A DNA stretch of 64,000 nucleotides from Comamonas suwonensis (lineage in GTDB: Bacteria > Pseudomonadota > Gammaproteobacteria > Burkholderiales > Burkholderiaceae_C). Positions 42,342 to 50,577 of this stretch are shown piece after piece (position 1 is the first letter of the stretch; every line of letters starts with the position of its first letter). The position numbers were made by a program, and so were the translations under genes. The notes under the pieces are model-generated. The model saw only the letters and a program-made list of their open reading frames with translations. It did not search any database and had not been told where the DNA came from. Where the stretch lies: positions 62,001-126,000 of the forward strand of contig NZ_JABBCQ020000013.1 in assembly GCF_012844455.2 (NCBI RefSeq). Reading direction: 5' to 3'.

Positions 42342-42485
42342 TTATTCAAGCGCTTCAGCGGCAATGTTCTTCATCTTGCCCATAAAGAGCCGGATGAAAA
42401 AAACCGCCATGACGAGGATCAGCACAATCACGGCAAGGCTCATCAGTCCATAGTCGGTGGAAAACAGGTCGATCATTAGCTTCAT
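42342..42485 (-). CDS. Small single-span membrane protein (DUF3149-like)
   Basis: 47 residues, too short for many gene finders. An AGGAGGG ribosome site 4 bases before the ATG is excellent. The protein reads MKLMIDLFSTDYGLMSLAV, then a hydrophobic helix to about residue 34, then a short basic cytoplasmic tail (GKMKNIAAEALE). The FSTDYGLMSLAVI segment is the hallmark of the DUF3149 family. Function unknown; it stands alone. Confidence 0.8.
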   Translation of the reverse strand: MKLMIDLFSTDYGLMSLAVIVLILVMAVFFIRLFMGKMKNIAAEALE

Positions 42486-42731
42486 GCGGCCCTCCTGAAT
42501 AGATGCGTTAAGCGTTGTAGGGACTATGGCTGCGATACATGCTGGCGGCTTTGTGCTGGGTCAAAGTGGGGAGCACCAGCGGGCTGCGCCAGGTCAAAGC
42601 GGTGCTTCAGGCGCCTGAAAGTGATCGCCAGATCGTGTAATTTATTGCGGCGAAAGTCAAAGCAATGCTGACTTTTAGCGTGGAAAATAGCGTCATCAAG
42701 CTTTTATTCATGCCCTGATTTTGAGGACGCC

Positions 42732-43226
42732 ATGAGCATCTGGTCCATCGACGCCCAGACCGTTACCCACAGCATTCAGTTGGCTGTGGCACCGGTATTC
42801 TTTTTGACCGCCGTGGCCGGCATGATCGGCTCAGTTGCAGGGCGGCTGGCCCGCATTATTGACCGCGCGCGCAAGCTGGAAGAGAGCTTGCGCACAGCCA
42901 CCGATCATGAGCTGATTGCCCGCAGCCTGACCGAGCTGCATTACCTGCGTGAGCGCGGTCGTCTGGCCAATGTGTCTATTGCGCTGCTGACAATGTGCGG
43001 CATGTGCATTGGGCTGACCATTGTGTTGCTGTTTGTGGGGCAGGCTTATGGTTTCAGCGGCCAAAGCTACGCCGTGCTCAGTTTCTTGGTGGGCGTGCTG
43101 GCCTTTGTGCTGGCGCTGTGCTGTTTTCTGTGGGAAACCATCATGGCTACCCGTATTCTGGACTTTCACATGCTGAGTCAGGCCAAGGCTGCGGCCCGGA
43201 AGGTCACTGACGATCAGAAGTCCTGA
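42732..43226 (+). CDS. DUF2721 membrane protein
   Basis: 164 residues with three membrane helices (about 12-36, 80-103 and 113-138). The DUF2721 pattern is present: QLAVAPVFFLTAVAGMIGSV, AGRLARIIDRARKLEE and YLRERGRLANVSIAL. No function is known for the family. GAGGAC lies just upstream of the ATG. It is followed at once by a family A repeat and the converging argP. Confidence 0.82.
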   Translation: MSIWSIDAQTVTHSIQLAVAPVFFLTAVAGMIGSVAGRLARIIDRARKLEESLRTATDHELIARSLTELHYLRERGRLANVSIALLTMCGMCIGLTIVLLFVGQAYGFSGQSYAVLSFLVGVLAFVLALCCFLWETIMATRILDFHMLSQAKAAARKVTDDQKS

Positions 43227-43285
43227 TTTTCATAAAAAAGGCCTGTAGCGCTTGCCAGGCAATCGCAGGTTGCTACTGTTTTGGT
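43227..43285 (-). repeat. Family A dispersed repeat, copy 9, overlapping the argP end
   Basis: On the minus strand: CCAAAACAGTAGCAACCTGC, GATTGCCTGGC, AAGCGCTACAGGCC, TTTTTTATG. The TAG of its left arm is the argP stop codon, and the argP C-terminus enters the element. The T-rich end could also serve as a terminator. Confidence 0.75.
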
Positions 43286-44193
43286 GAGTGCTTTACAGGC
43301 TCCAGGTAGGTCGCGGCCGCCTGGATAACGCAGTCCGTCAGCCGCTGCAGACTGTTCTGAGCGCTGCGGGTATGGCACCAGTACATGGGAATGTAGAGGT
43401 CGTTGCCGGGCAGCAGCTCGGCCAGACTGCCGTCGGCCAGCTGTGCCTCAATGAGCGCAGCCGGGTGTATGCCCCAGCCCATGCCCAGCTGGCAGGCCCG
43501 CGTGTAGCCTTGGTTGGATGGCAGAAAGTGGCGCGCACTGTTGCGCCGCCCATCAACGCCCACACTCTGCAGCCATTGGTCTTGCAGGCTGTCTTTGCGG
43601 TCGTAGCACATGATGGGCGTGCGGGCGATCTCCTGCGGTGTGATGCTGCCTTGCAGGTGCTCACGTACAAAGCCCGGGCTGGCGACCGCGATATAGCGCA
43701 TGCTGCCCAGCGGCCAGGTGTTACAGCCGGTGATGGGAGCGGCGGTCGCCGTTACGGCCGCCATGACTTCGCCTTCCTTGAGCCGCTTGGCTGTGTGGTC
43801 CTGATCATCAATGCTGATGTCCAGCAGCTCCTTGCCGTTCTGCGTGAAAGCAGCCATGGCATCCATGAACCAGGTGGAGAGCGAATCGGCATTCACCGCC
43901 AGCTTGATAGAAGGCAGAGATGCCTGTCCTTCGGGAATCAGTGCCGGGTTTTTGCGGCGCAAATCATTCTCAAGCAAAGCCACCTGCTCGACATGCAGGC
44001 ATAGACGTCGCCCCGCTTCAGTGCCCGTGCAGGGCTGGCCGCGCAGTACCAGTGCCTGCCCAACACGTTCTTCCAGCAACTTGATGCGCTGAGAAACAGC
44101 CGATGGCGTTATGTGCAGCTTGTGCGCAGCCCGCTCAAAGCTGCCTTCGCGTACCACGGCTGACAAGGCTTCCAATCCGGCGTAATCAAGCAT
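43273..44193 (-). CDS. argP: LysR-family regulator ArgP
   Basis: 306 residues. The N-terminal winged helix-turn-helix is FERAAHKLHITPSAVSQRIK and the effector domain spans about 90-295. The start LDYAGLEALSAVVREGSFE, with LLEERVGQALVLRGQPC, is typical of ArgP/LysG. It is divergent from a LysE/ArgO exporter gene, the classic pairing in which ArgP activates amino-acid export in response to arginine or lysine. The last residues (KHSPKQ) and the stop come from a family A repeat. Confidence 0.9.
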   Translation of the reverse strand: MLDYAGLEALSAVVREGSFERAAHKLHITPSAVSQRIKLLEERVGQALVLRGQPCTGTEAGRRLCLHVEQVALLENDLRRKNPALIPEGQASLPSIKLAVNADSLSTWFMDAMAAFTQNGKELLDISIDDQDHTAKRLKEGEVMAAVTATAAPITGCNTWPLGSMRYIAVASPGFVREHLQGSITPQEIARTPIMCYDRKDSLQDQWLQSVGVDGRRNSARHFLPSNQGYTRACQLGMGWGIHPAALIEAQLADGSLAELLPGNDLYIPMYWCHTRSAQNSLQRLTDCVIQAAATYLEPVKHSPKQ

Positions 44194-44198
44194 TAGAT

Positions 44199-44213
44199 AT
44201 TCTTAATATGAAT
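44199..44213. promoter_or_regulatory. Putative ArgP operator
   Basis: ATTC-N7-GAAT inverted repeat of the LysR T-N11-A type in the argP-argO divergent region, 5 bp upstream of the argP start and 29 bp before argO. Confidence 0.45.
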
Positions 44214-44241
44214 GAAGAAATGTAATTTTACTTAATTGGTG

Positions 44242-44910
44242 ATGCTGCCGATAATTTGCGCCATGCTTGCAGCCAATTTCTCCTCCTCATGGCTGGCCGG
44301 GTTCACCGTGCTGGCGTCGCTCATCATCTCCATCGGGGCCCAGAATCTGTACGTGCTGCGCCAGGCAGTGCAGGGCGAGCATGTACGCGCCTGTGTGGCA
44401 TGGTGTGTGACCAGCGACGTTTTGCTGGTTGTGCTGGGTGTGGCGGGCATGTCGCAAATGCTGCAAAGCTACCCTGAGCTGTCGCGTTACCTCACGCTGG
44501 GCGGTGCTGCATTTTTGTTGCTGTATGGCCTGTTTGCGCTGTGGCGCATGTATGCCGCACCTGATGTGAATTTGCAAAGCCCTTCAGGCAAGGCAGAGTC
44601 GCGCAGCCTGAGAAATGTGCTGGCCGTGCTGGTCGCGTTGACCTTGCTCAACCCGCATGTGTACCTTGATACGGTGCTGCTAGCCGGCTCCATCGGCGCA
44701 CGTCAGGAAGGCGTGGACCGCTGGTCTTACGTGCTGGGCGCGGCCTGCGCCAGCTTGAGCTGGTTTGTGCTGCTGGCCTTTGCCGGCCGCCGCATGAAGC
44801 ATTTATTTGAGCACCCCAGGGCCTGGCGCATCATGGACGGGGTGACGGCTTTGATGATGCTGAGCCTGGCGTGGTGGGTGGCCGGTAGCGCTATGACGAT
44901 GGAAGTCTGA
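44242..44910 (+). CDS. argO: LysE/ArgO family amino acid exporter
   Basis: About 222 residues with five or six membrane helices. Family landmarks are IISIGAQNLYVLRQAVQGEH, VTSDVLLVVLGVAGM and LTLLNPHVYLDTVLLAGSIG. It exports arginine or lysine. Divergent from argP, its likely activator. The ATG at 44242 is used; ATG 44263 and TTG 44236 are alternatives, none with a clear ribosome site. Confidence 0.87.
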   Translation: MLPIICAMLAANFSSSWLAGFTVLASLIISIGAQNLYVLRQAVQGEHVRACVAWCVTSDVLLVVLGVAGMSQMLQSYPELSRYLTLGGAAFLLLYGLFALWRMYAAPDVNLQSPSGKAESRSLRNVLAVLVALTLLNPHVYLDTVLLAGSIGARQEGVDRWSYVLGAACASLSWFVLLAFAGRRMKHLFEHPRAWRIMDGVTALMMLSLAWWVAGSAMTMEV

Positions 44911-44940
44911 TGGCGGTTTAACGGCTCTGCGGCGCAAATT

Positions 44941-45243
44941 TCAGGCCGGCTGTTCCCACAGGCCCACGGCTTCAATCAGGTTCCAGCTGTTGCACTCGAT
45001 GCGGTACAGCGCAGTCGTGCCTTTTTTCTGGCTCAGTCCCTCAATCACCACGATGTTCTTGTCGTGGCGTTGGGCTTCAGACAGCGGGCGAATCTTGTCG
45101 TAGCTGTGCTTTTCAGCAATATCCCCGCGAAACGAAATCGTCACTTGCTCGCGACGGGGAAAGTAATCCTTGGCGTATTTGTCCAGCGTACGGTCTGCAA
45201 CCAGAGTCGCCATTTCAGGCGATGTCGCGGTAGGGGCGTTCAT
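44941..45243 (-). CDS. Hypothetical protein, 100 residues
   Basis: Start ATG with AGGAGA 7 bases upstream, so expression is likely. The protein is soluble and fairly charged, with YAKDYFPRREQVTISFRGDI and a beta-rich C-terminal half (IVVIEGLSQKKGTTALYRIE). I do not recognise the family. It converges with argO (30 bp apart) and lies downstream of the lrp-type gene on the same strand, with 150 bp between. Confidence 0.65.
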   Translation of the reverse strand: MNAPTATSPEMATLVADRTLDKYAKDYFPRREQVTISFRGDIAEKHSYDKIRPLSEAQRHDKNIVVIEGLSQKKGTTALYRIECNSWNLIEAVGLWEQPA

Positions 45244-45397
45244 CGTGTCTCCTTGAGCAAGGGCTTTCAGGGACAGCTCGCGGGCAGCGAGTCTGTTGAT
45301 GGCGATTGTTGCATTTTGTTTCATAAAGTGCCAGTGCTTATGCGGCGGCTGTTGCGCAGCACTGTGTTGCATCAAACCTGCTCAATTAGCCGGGCAC

Positions 45398-45865
45398 TTA
45401 TATCGGCAGCTGTAATCCCGTCTTGATGCGCTCCAGCGCAATCGAGGTGCTGAAGCGACGAATGTTGTCGTCGCCCTCAAACAGCCGCTTGCAGATGGCT
45501 TGATAGTCATCCATATCGGTTGCGGTGACGACGAGGATGTAATCGGTCTCGCCCGTGACATAAAAGCATTGCTGCACAGCCGCTTCGCGGGCAATACGTG
45601 CTCTGAAGTCGCGCGATAGATCGGGTCTGTCATTGACCAGTTGTACGGTGATGATGGCAGTCAGCGTGCGGCCTGTCTTGACGGGTTCCAGCACGGCGAC
45701 GTTGGCGGCAATCACACCCGTCTCCTGCAGTCGTTTGATACGCCGCTGCACGGCGGGTGCCGACAGGCTGATGTGCTCGGCAATCATGCGCTGGGGCATG
45801 AGGTTGTCTTGCTGCAGCAGGGCCAGAATGGCGCGGTCAAAAGAGTCAAGATCGGCAGCGGGCAT
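45398..45865 (-). CDS. Lrp/AsnC family transcriptional regulator
   Basis: 155 residues. The N-terminal winged helix (LDSFDRAILALLQQDNLMPQ, ISLSAPAVQRRIKRLQETGV) is followed by the RAM effector domain (about 75-150; VTGETDYILVVTATDMDDYQ). It is divergent from an RhtA-like amino-acid exporter, so it probably controls that gene in response to an amino acid. The ATG at 45865 is favoured over an upstream TTG. Confidence 0.88.
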   Translation of the reverse strand: MPAADLDSFDRAILALLQQDNLMPQRMIAEHISLSAPAVQRRIKRLQETGVIAANVAVLEPVKTGRTLTAIITVQLVNDRPDLSRDFRARIAREAAVQQCFYVTGETDYILVVTATDMDDYQAICKRLFEGDDNIRRFSTSIALERIKTGLQLPI

Positions 45866-45891
45866 GGCGTTGGTCGAGATGAGAGTGAAAC

Positions 45892-45904
45892 TTGCAAATT
45901 GCAA
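45892..45904. promoter_or_regulatory. Repeat TTGCAAATTGCAA, candidate Lrp-type site
   Basis: Two TTGCAA half-sites 7 bp apart, followed by TGGCAA, in the divergent region between the Lrp-type gene and the exporter. Such repeats suit an AsnC-like regulator. Confidence 0.4.
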
Positions 45905-45953
45905 TGGCAAAACGAGCGAATTTCGCGAGTCTTATGCAATATCGTACGCACCT

Positions 45954-46853
45954 ATGTCAAAAAACAGTTGGAATCATTGGTGGCCCGTGCTGGCCGTGTT
46001 GGGCTCGGTCACTGCGCTAGGCTTGGGTACGTCGCTGGCAAAGCAGCTGTTTCCTGTCATTGGCGCGCAGGGCACATCGGCACTGCGCGTAGGTTTTGCG
46101 GCGCTGATGCTGGTGTGCATCTGGCGGCCATGGCGCTGGCCGCTGAACCGCCAGCAAGCCAAGTCTCTGCTGGCTTTTGGCGTGGCGCTGGGCTGCATGA
46201 ATCTGCTGTTCTATATGGCGCTGCGCGATATTCCGTTTGGCATAGCGGTGGCCATAGAGTTCTCTGGCCCGCTGGCAGTCGCCATTTACTACTCGCGTCG
46301 GGCGGTTGATTTTGTCTGGCTGGCGCTGGCGATTGTGGGCCTGGCATTGATTCTGCCCCTGGGTGGAAATAGCGCTGGCCTGAACCTGTCCCCCGTGGGC
46401 ATTGCCAGCGCTTTTGGTGCTGCGATTTGCTGGGCGCTTTACATTGTTCTGGGCCGTCGTCTAGGCAGCATTCCCAGCGGGCAGGCCGTATCGCTGGGAC
46501 TGCTGTGCGCAGCATTGGTGGTGGTGCCGTTTGGTGTGGCAGAGGCTGGTGCCAAGTTGCTCACTCCATCTATCTTGCTTTTTGGGTTGATGGTGGCTGC
46601 CATCTCAAGCGCCTTGCCTTACACGCTGGAGATGCTGGCCTTGCGCCGCTTGCCGCCTGCGACTTTTGGCATTGCACTGGCGACTGAGCCCGCCATTGCC
46701 GCTTTCATGGGCATGCTGCTGCTTAGCGAAAATTTGACACTCACGCAGTGGTCTGCCATCGGTTGCATCATGGCCGCCGCCATGGGTAGCGCGATGACGC
46801 GGCCAACCAATAAAACGACTGAGCCTGACGTCGCTGCCATCACTTCAAACTGA
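45954..46853 (+). CDS. rhtA: EamA/DMT transporter, RhtA-like threonine/homoserine exporter
   Basis: 299 residues with ten membrane helices in two EamA halves. It shows LAKQLFPVIGAQGTSALRVG, FYMALRDIPFGIAVAIEFSG and EMLALRRLPPATFGIALATE, all typical of RhtA. It exports threonine and homoserine in E. coli. Start at the ATG giving the short polar N-terminus MSKNSWNHWW. Regulated probably by the divergent Lrp-type protein. Confidence 0.83.
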   Translation: MSKNSWNHWWPVLAVLGSVTALGLGTSLAKQLFPVIGAQGTSALRVGFAALMLVCIWRPWRWPLNRQQAKSLLAFGVALGCMNLLFYMALRDIPFGIAVAIEFSGPLAVAIYYSRRAVDFVWLALAIVGLALILPLGGNSAGLNLSPVGIASAFGAAICWALYIVLGRRLGSIPSGQAVSLGLLCAALVVVPFGVAEAGAKLLTPSILLFGLMVAAISSALPYTLEMLALRRLPPATFGIALATEPAIAAFMGMLLLSENLTLTQWSAIGCIMAAAMGSAMTRPTNKTTEPDVAAITSN

Positions 46854-46863
46854 ATGAGCGCGC

Positions 46864-46920
46864 TATGAAAAGAGATGCTGCAAGCGCTTGCTAACCAAGG
46901 CTTTGCATAAATTTTCATAG
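46864..46920 (+). repeat. Family A dispersed repeat, copy 10
   Basis: ATGAAAAGAGATGCTGCAAG, CGCTTGCTAACCAAGGCTTT, GCATAAATTTTCAT. It starts 10 bp after the rhtA stop; its AT-rich ends are themselves complementary (ATGAAAA / TTTTCAT). Confidence 0.7.
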
Positions 46921-46975
46921 TGAAAAACCCTCATTACTTGCGCTGAAAGCTCATTTTTCAGTAGCTGTAATGATG

Positions 46976-47003
46976 CAAAACGCTGCCTTGGCAGCGTTTT
47001 TTC
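46976..47003 (+). terminator. Terminator before prkA
   Basis: AAAACGCTGCC-TT-GGCAGCGTTTTTTC. The rest of the 460-bp rhtA-prkA gap holds only the family A repeat and the prkA leader. Confidence 0.88.
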
Positions 47004-47315
47004 TTGCGGCGAATAACGGCTTCAGAGACTTGATCTGACATGCTTTTCGGATCATCAAAATTGTGAAGTTTGACGCGCAGATAGGGCGTAAAAAGCCTTG
47101 GCTGCGGGGAACTTTTGCGCGCAATTCAGACAGTTTTTTTGAGCGAATTTTGCGCTATCCGCTTTGCGGTATTTGCTGTCGTGGGGACTGCGTATTTGTA
47201 GGATTCTTGGCCTGTTCAAATCCGTAGCGAGGTGCTACAACGAGATCACACGGTAACGAATGCCTTGCAACTTAGCGGCACTAATTCGAGCCCTGGTGTC
47301 GCCACGGGAGGTCAT

Positions 47316-49238
47316 ATGGATGTCATCAGCAATTCCGCAGCACGCTATGTCCGCATGCGTGAAGAAGAAATGTCTCTGGATGAGTATCTGGCTCTTTGCC
47401 AGCGTGATCCGATGGCTTATGCAAGCGCTGCGCAACGCATGTTGATGGTCATCGGCGAGCCCGAGATGGTAGACACCCGCAACGACCCGCTACTGTCCCG
47501 CTTGTTCGCCAACAAGGTCATTCGCCGCTACCCCGCTTTCTCAGAGTTCTACGGTATGGAAGATGCCATCGAGCAGGTGGTCAGCTTCTTTCGCCATGCC
47601 GCTCAAGGCCTGGAAGAGCGTAAGCAAATTCTCTATCTGCTGGGCCCGGTCGGCGGCGGTAAAAGCTCGATTGCCGAGCGGCTCAAATACCTGATGCAAA
47701 AAGCACCGTTCTTCGCGCTCAAGGGCTCGCCTGTGAACGAGTCGCCGCTGGGCCTGTTTGACATGGTGGAAGATGGGCCGGTGCTGGAAGAAGAATTCGG
47801 TATCCCTCGGCGCAGCCTGCAGCATGTGCTCTCTCCCTGGGCGGTCAAGCGACTCGAAGAGTTTGGCGGCGATATCCGCCAGTTCCGCGTCGTCAAGCGC
47901 TACCCCAGCATCCTCAAGCAGATCGGCATTGCCAAAACCGAGCCGGGCGATGAGAACAATCAGGACATCTCAAGTCTTGTCGGCAAGGTCGATATTCGCA
48001 AGCTTGAAAATTTCTCGCAGGATGATACCGATGCCTATAGCTACTCAGGCGGCCTGTGTCTGGCTAACCAAGGCTTGCTTGAGTTCGTGGAAATGTTCAA
48101 GGCCCCCATCAAGGTGCTGCACCCCTTGCTGACGGCCACGCAGGAAGGCAATTACAAAGGCACAGAAGGCTTTGGCGCGATTCCCTTTGATGGCGTGGTT
48201 CTGGCGCACAGCAACGAGAGCGAGTGGAAGGCCTTCCGCAACAACAAGAACAACGAGGCGTTTCTTGACCGTATCTATATCGTTAAGGTGCCTTATTGCC
48301 TGCGGGTGAGCGAAGAGGTCCGGATCTACGAGAAGCTGATTCGCGAGTCGTCATTGGCCAATGCGATCTGCGCGCCCGGCACGCTCAAGATGATGGCGCA
48401 GTTCTCCGTGCTCACGCGGCTGAAAGAGCCCGAGAATTCCAGCATCTTCAGCAAGATGCAGGTCTATGACGGAGACAGTCTCAAGGACACAGATCCGCGC
48501 GCGAAGAGCTATCAGGAATACCGTGATTACGCCGGTGTGGACGAGGGCATGGAGGGCATCTCCACACGTTTTGCCTTCAAGATTTTGGCCAAGGTCTTCA
48601 ACTACGACAGCACTGAAGTCGCCGCCAATCCTGTGCACCTGATGTATGTGCTTGAGCGGCAGATTGAGCGTGAGCAGTTCTCTGCCGAGCTGGAGACCAA
48701 ATACATAGGCTTCATCAAGGAGTTTTTGTCTCAGCGCTATGCCGAATTTATTGGCAAAGAAATCCAGACCGCGTATTTGGAGAGCTACAGCGAGTACGGC
48801 CAGAATATTTTTGATCGCTACGTTACTTACGCCGATTACTGGATTCAGGACAGCGAATACCGTGACACGGACACCGGTGAGGTGTTTGACCGCAGCGCGC
48901 TCAACGCGGAGCTGGAGAAGGTGGAAAAGCCCGCTGGCATTGCCAACCCCAAGGACTTTCGCAACGAGATCGTCAACTTCGTGCTGCGGGCCAGAGCCAA
49001 CAATCAGGGCAAGAATCCGAGCTGGACCAGCTACGAAAAGCTGCGCGTGGTGATCGAGAAAAAAATGTTCTCCAACACCGAAGAGCTGCTGCCCGTCATC
49101 AGCTTCAACGCCAAGGCCAGTGCCGAGGATGCCCGTAAGCACGAAGACTTTGTCACCCGCATGGAAGCCAAGGGTTACACGCCCAAGCAGGTGCGTCTGC
49201 TGTGCGAGTGGTATCTGCGTGTACGCAAGAGCAGCTGA
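47316..49238 (+). CDS. prkA: PrkA-type serine protein kinase (YeaG)
   Basis: 640 residues. The N-terminal AAA-like domain has P-loop GPVGGGKSSIAERLKYLMQK and the conserved SPVNESPLGLFD, AYSYSGGLCLANQGLLEFVE and HSNESEWKAF. The C-terminal PrkA kinase-like region ends LRVVIEKKMFSNTEELLPVI. GGGAGG stands 5 bases before the ATG. First gene of the conserved prkA-yeaH-spoVR set, linked in enterobacteria to stationary phase and nitrogen starvation. Confidence 0.95.
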   Translation: MDVISNSAARYVRMREEEMSLDEYLALCQRDPMAYASAAQRMLMVIGEPEMVDTRNDPLLSRLFANKVIRRYPAFSEFYGMEDAIEQVVSFFRHAAQGLEERKQILYLLGPVGGGKSSIAERLKYLMQKAPFFALKGSPVNESPLGLFDMVEDGPVLEEEFGIPRRSLQHVLSPWAVKRLEEFGGDIRQFRVVKRYPSILKQIGIAKTEPGDENNQDISSLVGKVDIRKLENFSQDDTDAYSYSGGLCLANQGLLEFVEMFKAPIKVLHPLLTATQEGNYKGTEGFGAIPFDGVVLAHSNESEWKAFRNNKNNEAFLDRIYIVKVPYCLRVSEEVRIYEKLIRESSLANAICAPGTLKMMAQFSVLTRLKEPENSSIFSKMQVYDGDSLKDTDPRAKSYQEYRDYAGVDEGMEGISTRFAFKILAKVFNYDSTEVAANPVHLMYVLERQIEREQFSAELETKYIGFIKEFLSQRYAEFIGKEIQTAYLESYSEYGQNIFDRYVTYADYWIQDSEYRDTDTGEVFDRSALNAELEKVEKPAGIANPKDFRNEIVNFVLRARANNQGKNPSWTSYEKLRVVIEKKMFSNTEELLPVISFNAKASAEDARKHEDFVTRMEAKGYTPKQVRLLCEWYLRVRKSS

Positions 49239-49308
49239 GAGAGGTGCCGGAGGCCGTTCGCGGTTGCCGGCAAAAGGGTTCAGACAGCCCCTGGAGATGG
49301 GAGCACAG

Positions 49309-50577
49309 ATGGCACTGCATATCATCGACCGCAGGCTCGCAGGCAAGAACAAATCGGTGGGCAACCGCGAGCGTTTTGTGCGGCGTTTCAAGGAACAGAT
49401 CGCGGAGGCGGTGCGCAAAGCCGTGTCTTCGCGTGACATCCGCCATATCGATCAGGCGGAAAACATTACCATCCCTAAAAAGGATATCAAAGAGCCTGTT
49501 TTTCATCACGGCCAGGGCGGTATCCGTGATGTAGTGCTGCCGGGTAACCGCGAGCATGTGCGCGGCGACCGCATTGCGCGGCCGCCCAGCGGCGACGGCG
49601 GCTCTGGCTCGCAGGCCAGCGATAGCGGTGAGGGTCAGGACGATTTCACCTTCACTTTGACCAAGGAAGAGTTCATGGAACTCTTTTTTGAAGACCTGGC
49701 CTTGCCGCGGCTGCTGCGCAACCACATCGGCAACACCCTGCAGTACAAGTCCCGCCGTGCCGGTTACAGCCATGACGGCACGCCCAGCAACCTGGCCTTG
49801 GTGCGAACCATGCGCGGTGCGCTGGGGCGACGCATTGCTTTGACCAAGGCCCCGCATCGTGAAATAAAGGCGCTGGAGGCAGAGCTGGACGCCCTGCTTG
49901 ATCAGGATGACGGTACCAGCGAGGCCGTGGCCGAGCTGCAGCAGCGCCTTGATGCCCTCCGTGAGCGGGTGAGTAAAGTGCCGTTTCTGGAGCAGCTTGA
50001 TCTGCGCTTTCGCAATCGCACCAAGGTGCCTGTGCCCAATAGTCAGGCTGTGATGTTTTGTGTGATGGATGTGTCTGGCTCCATGGATCAGGAGCGCAAG
50101 GAGCTATCCAAGCGCTTTTTCATCCTGCTGTACCTGTTCCTCACACGACATTACGAGAAGATTGAGATCGTCTTTATTCGTCATCACACCAAGGCCGCGG
50201 AGGTGAGTGAAGAAGAGTTCTTCCACTCCACCGAAAGCGGTGGCACCGTGGTCAGCAGCGCGCTGGTGCTGCTCGATCAGATTATCAAGGCCCGCTACCC
50301 GGTCAACGACTGGAACATCTACGTGGCGCAGGCCAGCGATGGTGACAACTTCAGCGATGACGGCGGCAACTGCCGCACCATTTTGGCCGACAAAATCCTA
50401 CCTCAGGTGCGCTATTTTGCATACTTGCAGGTGGTACGGGACGAGCAGAGTTTGTGGGAAGAATACAGCCGGCTGCTGCCGTTGTTTCCGCATTTCGCCA
50501 TGCGCAAGGTTTCTGAAGCCAGTGAGATCTACCCAGTGTTTCGTGATCTTTTCAAGAAAGATGGGGTATCGGTATGA
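49309..50577 (+). CDS. yeaH: YeaH/YhbH family protein (DUF444)
   Basis: 422 residues. The N-terminus RRLAGKNKSVGNRERFVRRF, a Gly/Ser linker near 95-110 and a von Willebrand A-like domain with the metal site MDVSGSMDQERKELSKRF mark the DUF444 family. The end reads FAYLQVVRDEQSLWEEY. Function unclear; always found with prkA. GGGAG lies just before the ATG. It overlaps spoVR by 4 bp. Confidence 0.93.
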   Translation: MALHIIDRRLAGKNKSVGNRERFVRRFKEQIAEAVRKAVSSRDIRHIDQAENITIPKKDIKEPVFHHGQGGIRDVVLPGNREHVRGDRIARPPSGDGGSGSQASDSGEGQDDFTFTLTKEEFMELFFEDLALPRLLRNHIGNTLQYKSRRAGYSHDGTPSNLALVRTMRGALGRRIALTKAPHREIKALEAELDALLDQDDGTSEAVAELQQRLDALRERVSKVPFLEQLDLRFRNRTKVPVPNSQAVMFCVMDVSGSMDQERKELSKRFFILLYLFLTRHYEKIEIVFIRHHTKAAEVSEEEFFHSTESGGTVVSSALVLLDQIIKARYPVNDWNIYVAQASDGDNFSDDGGNCRTILADKILPQVRYFAYLQVVRDEQSLWEEYSRLLPLFPHFAMRKVSEASEIYPVFRDLFKKDGVSV

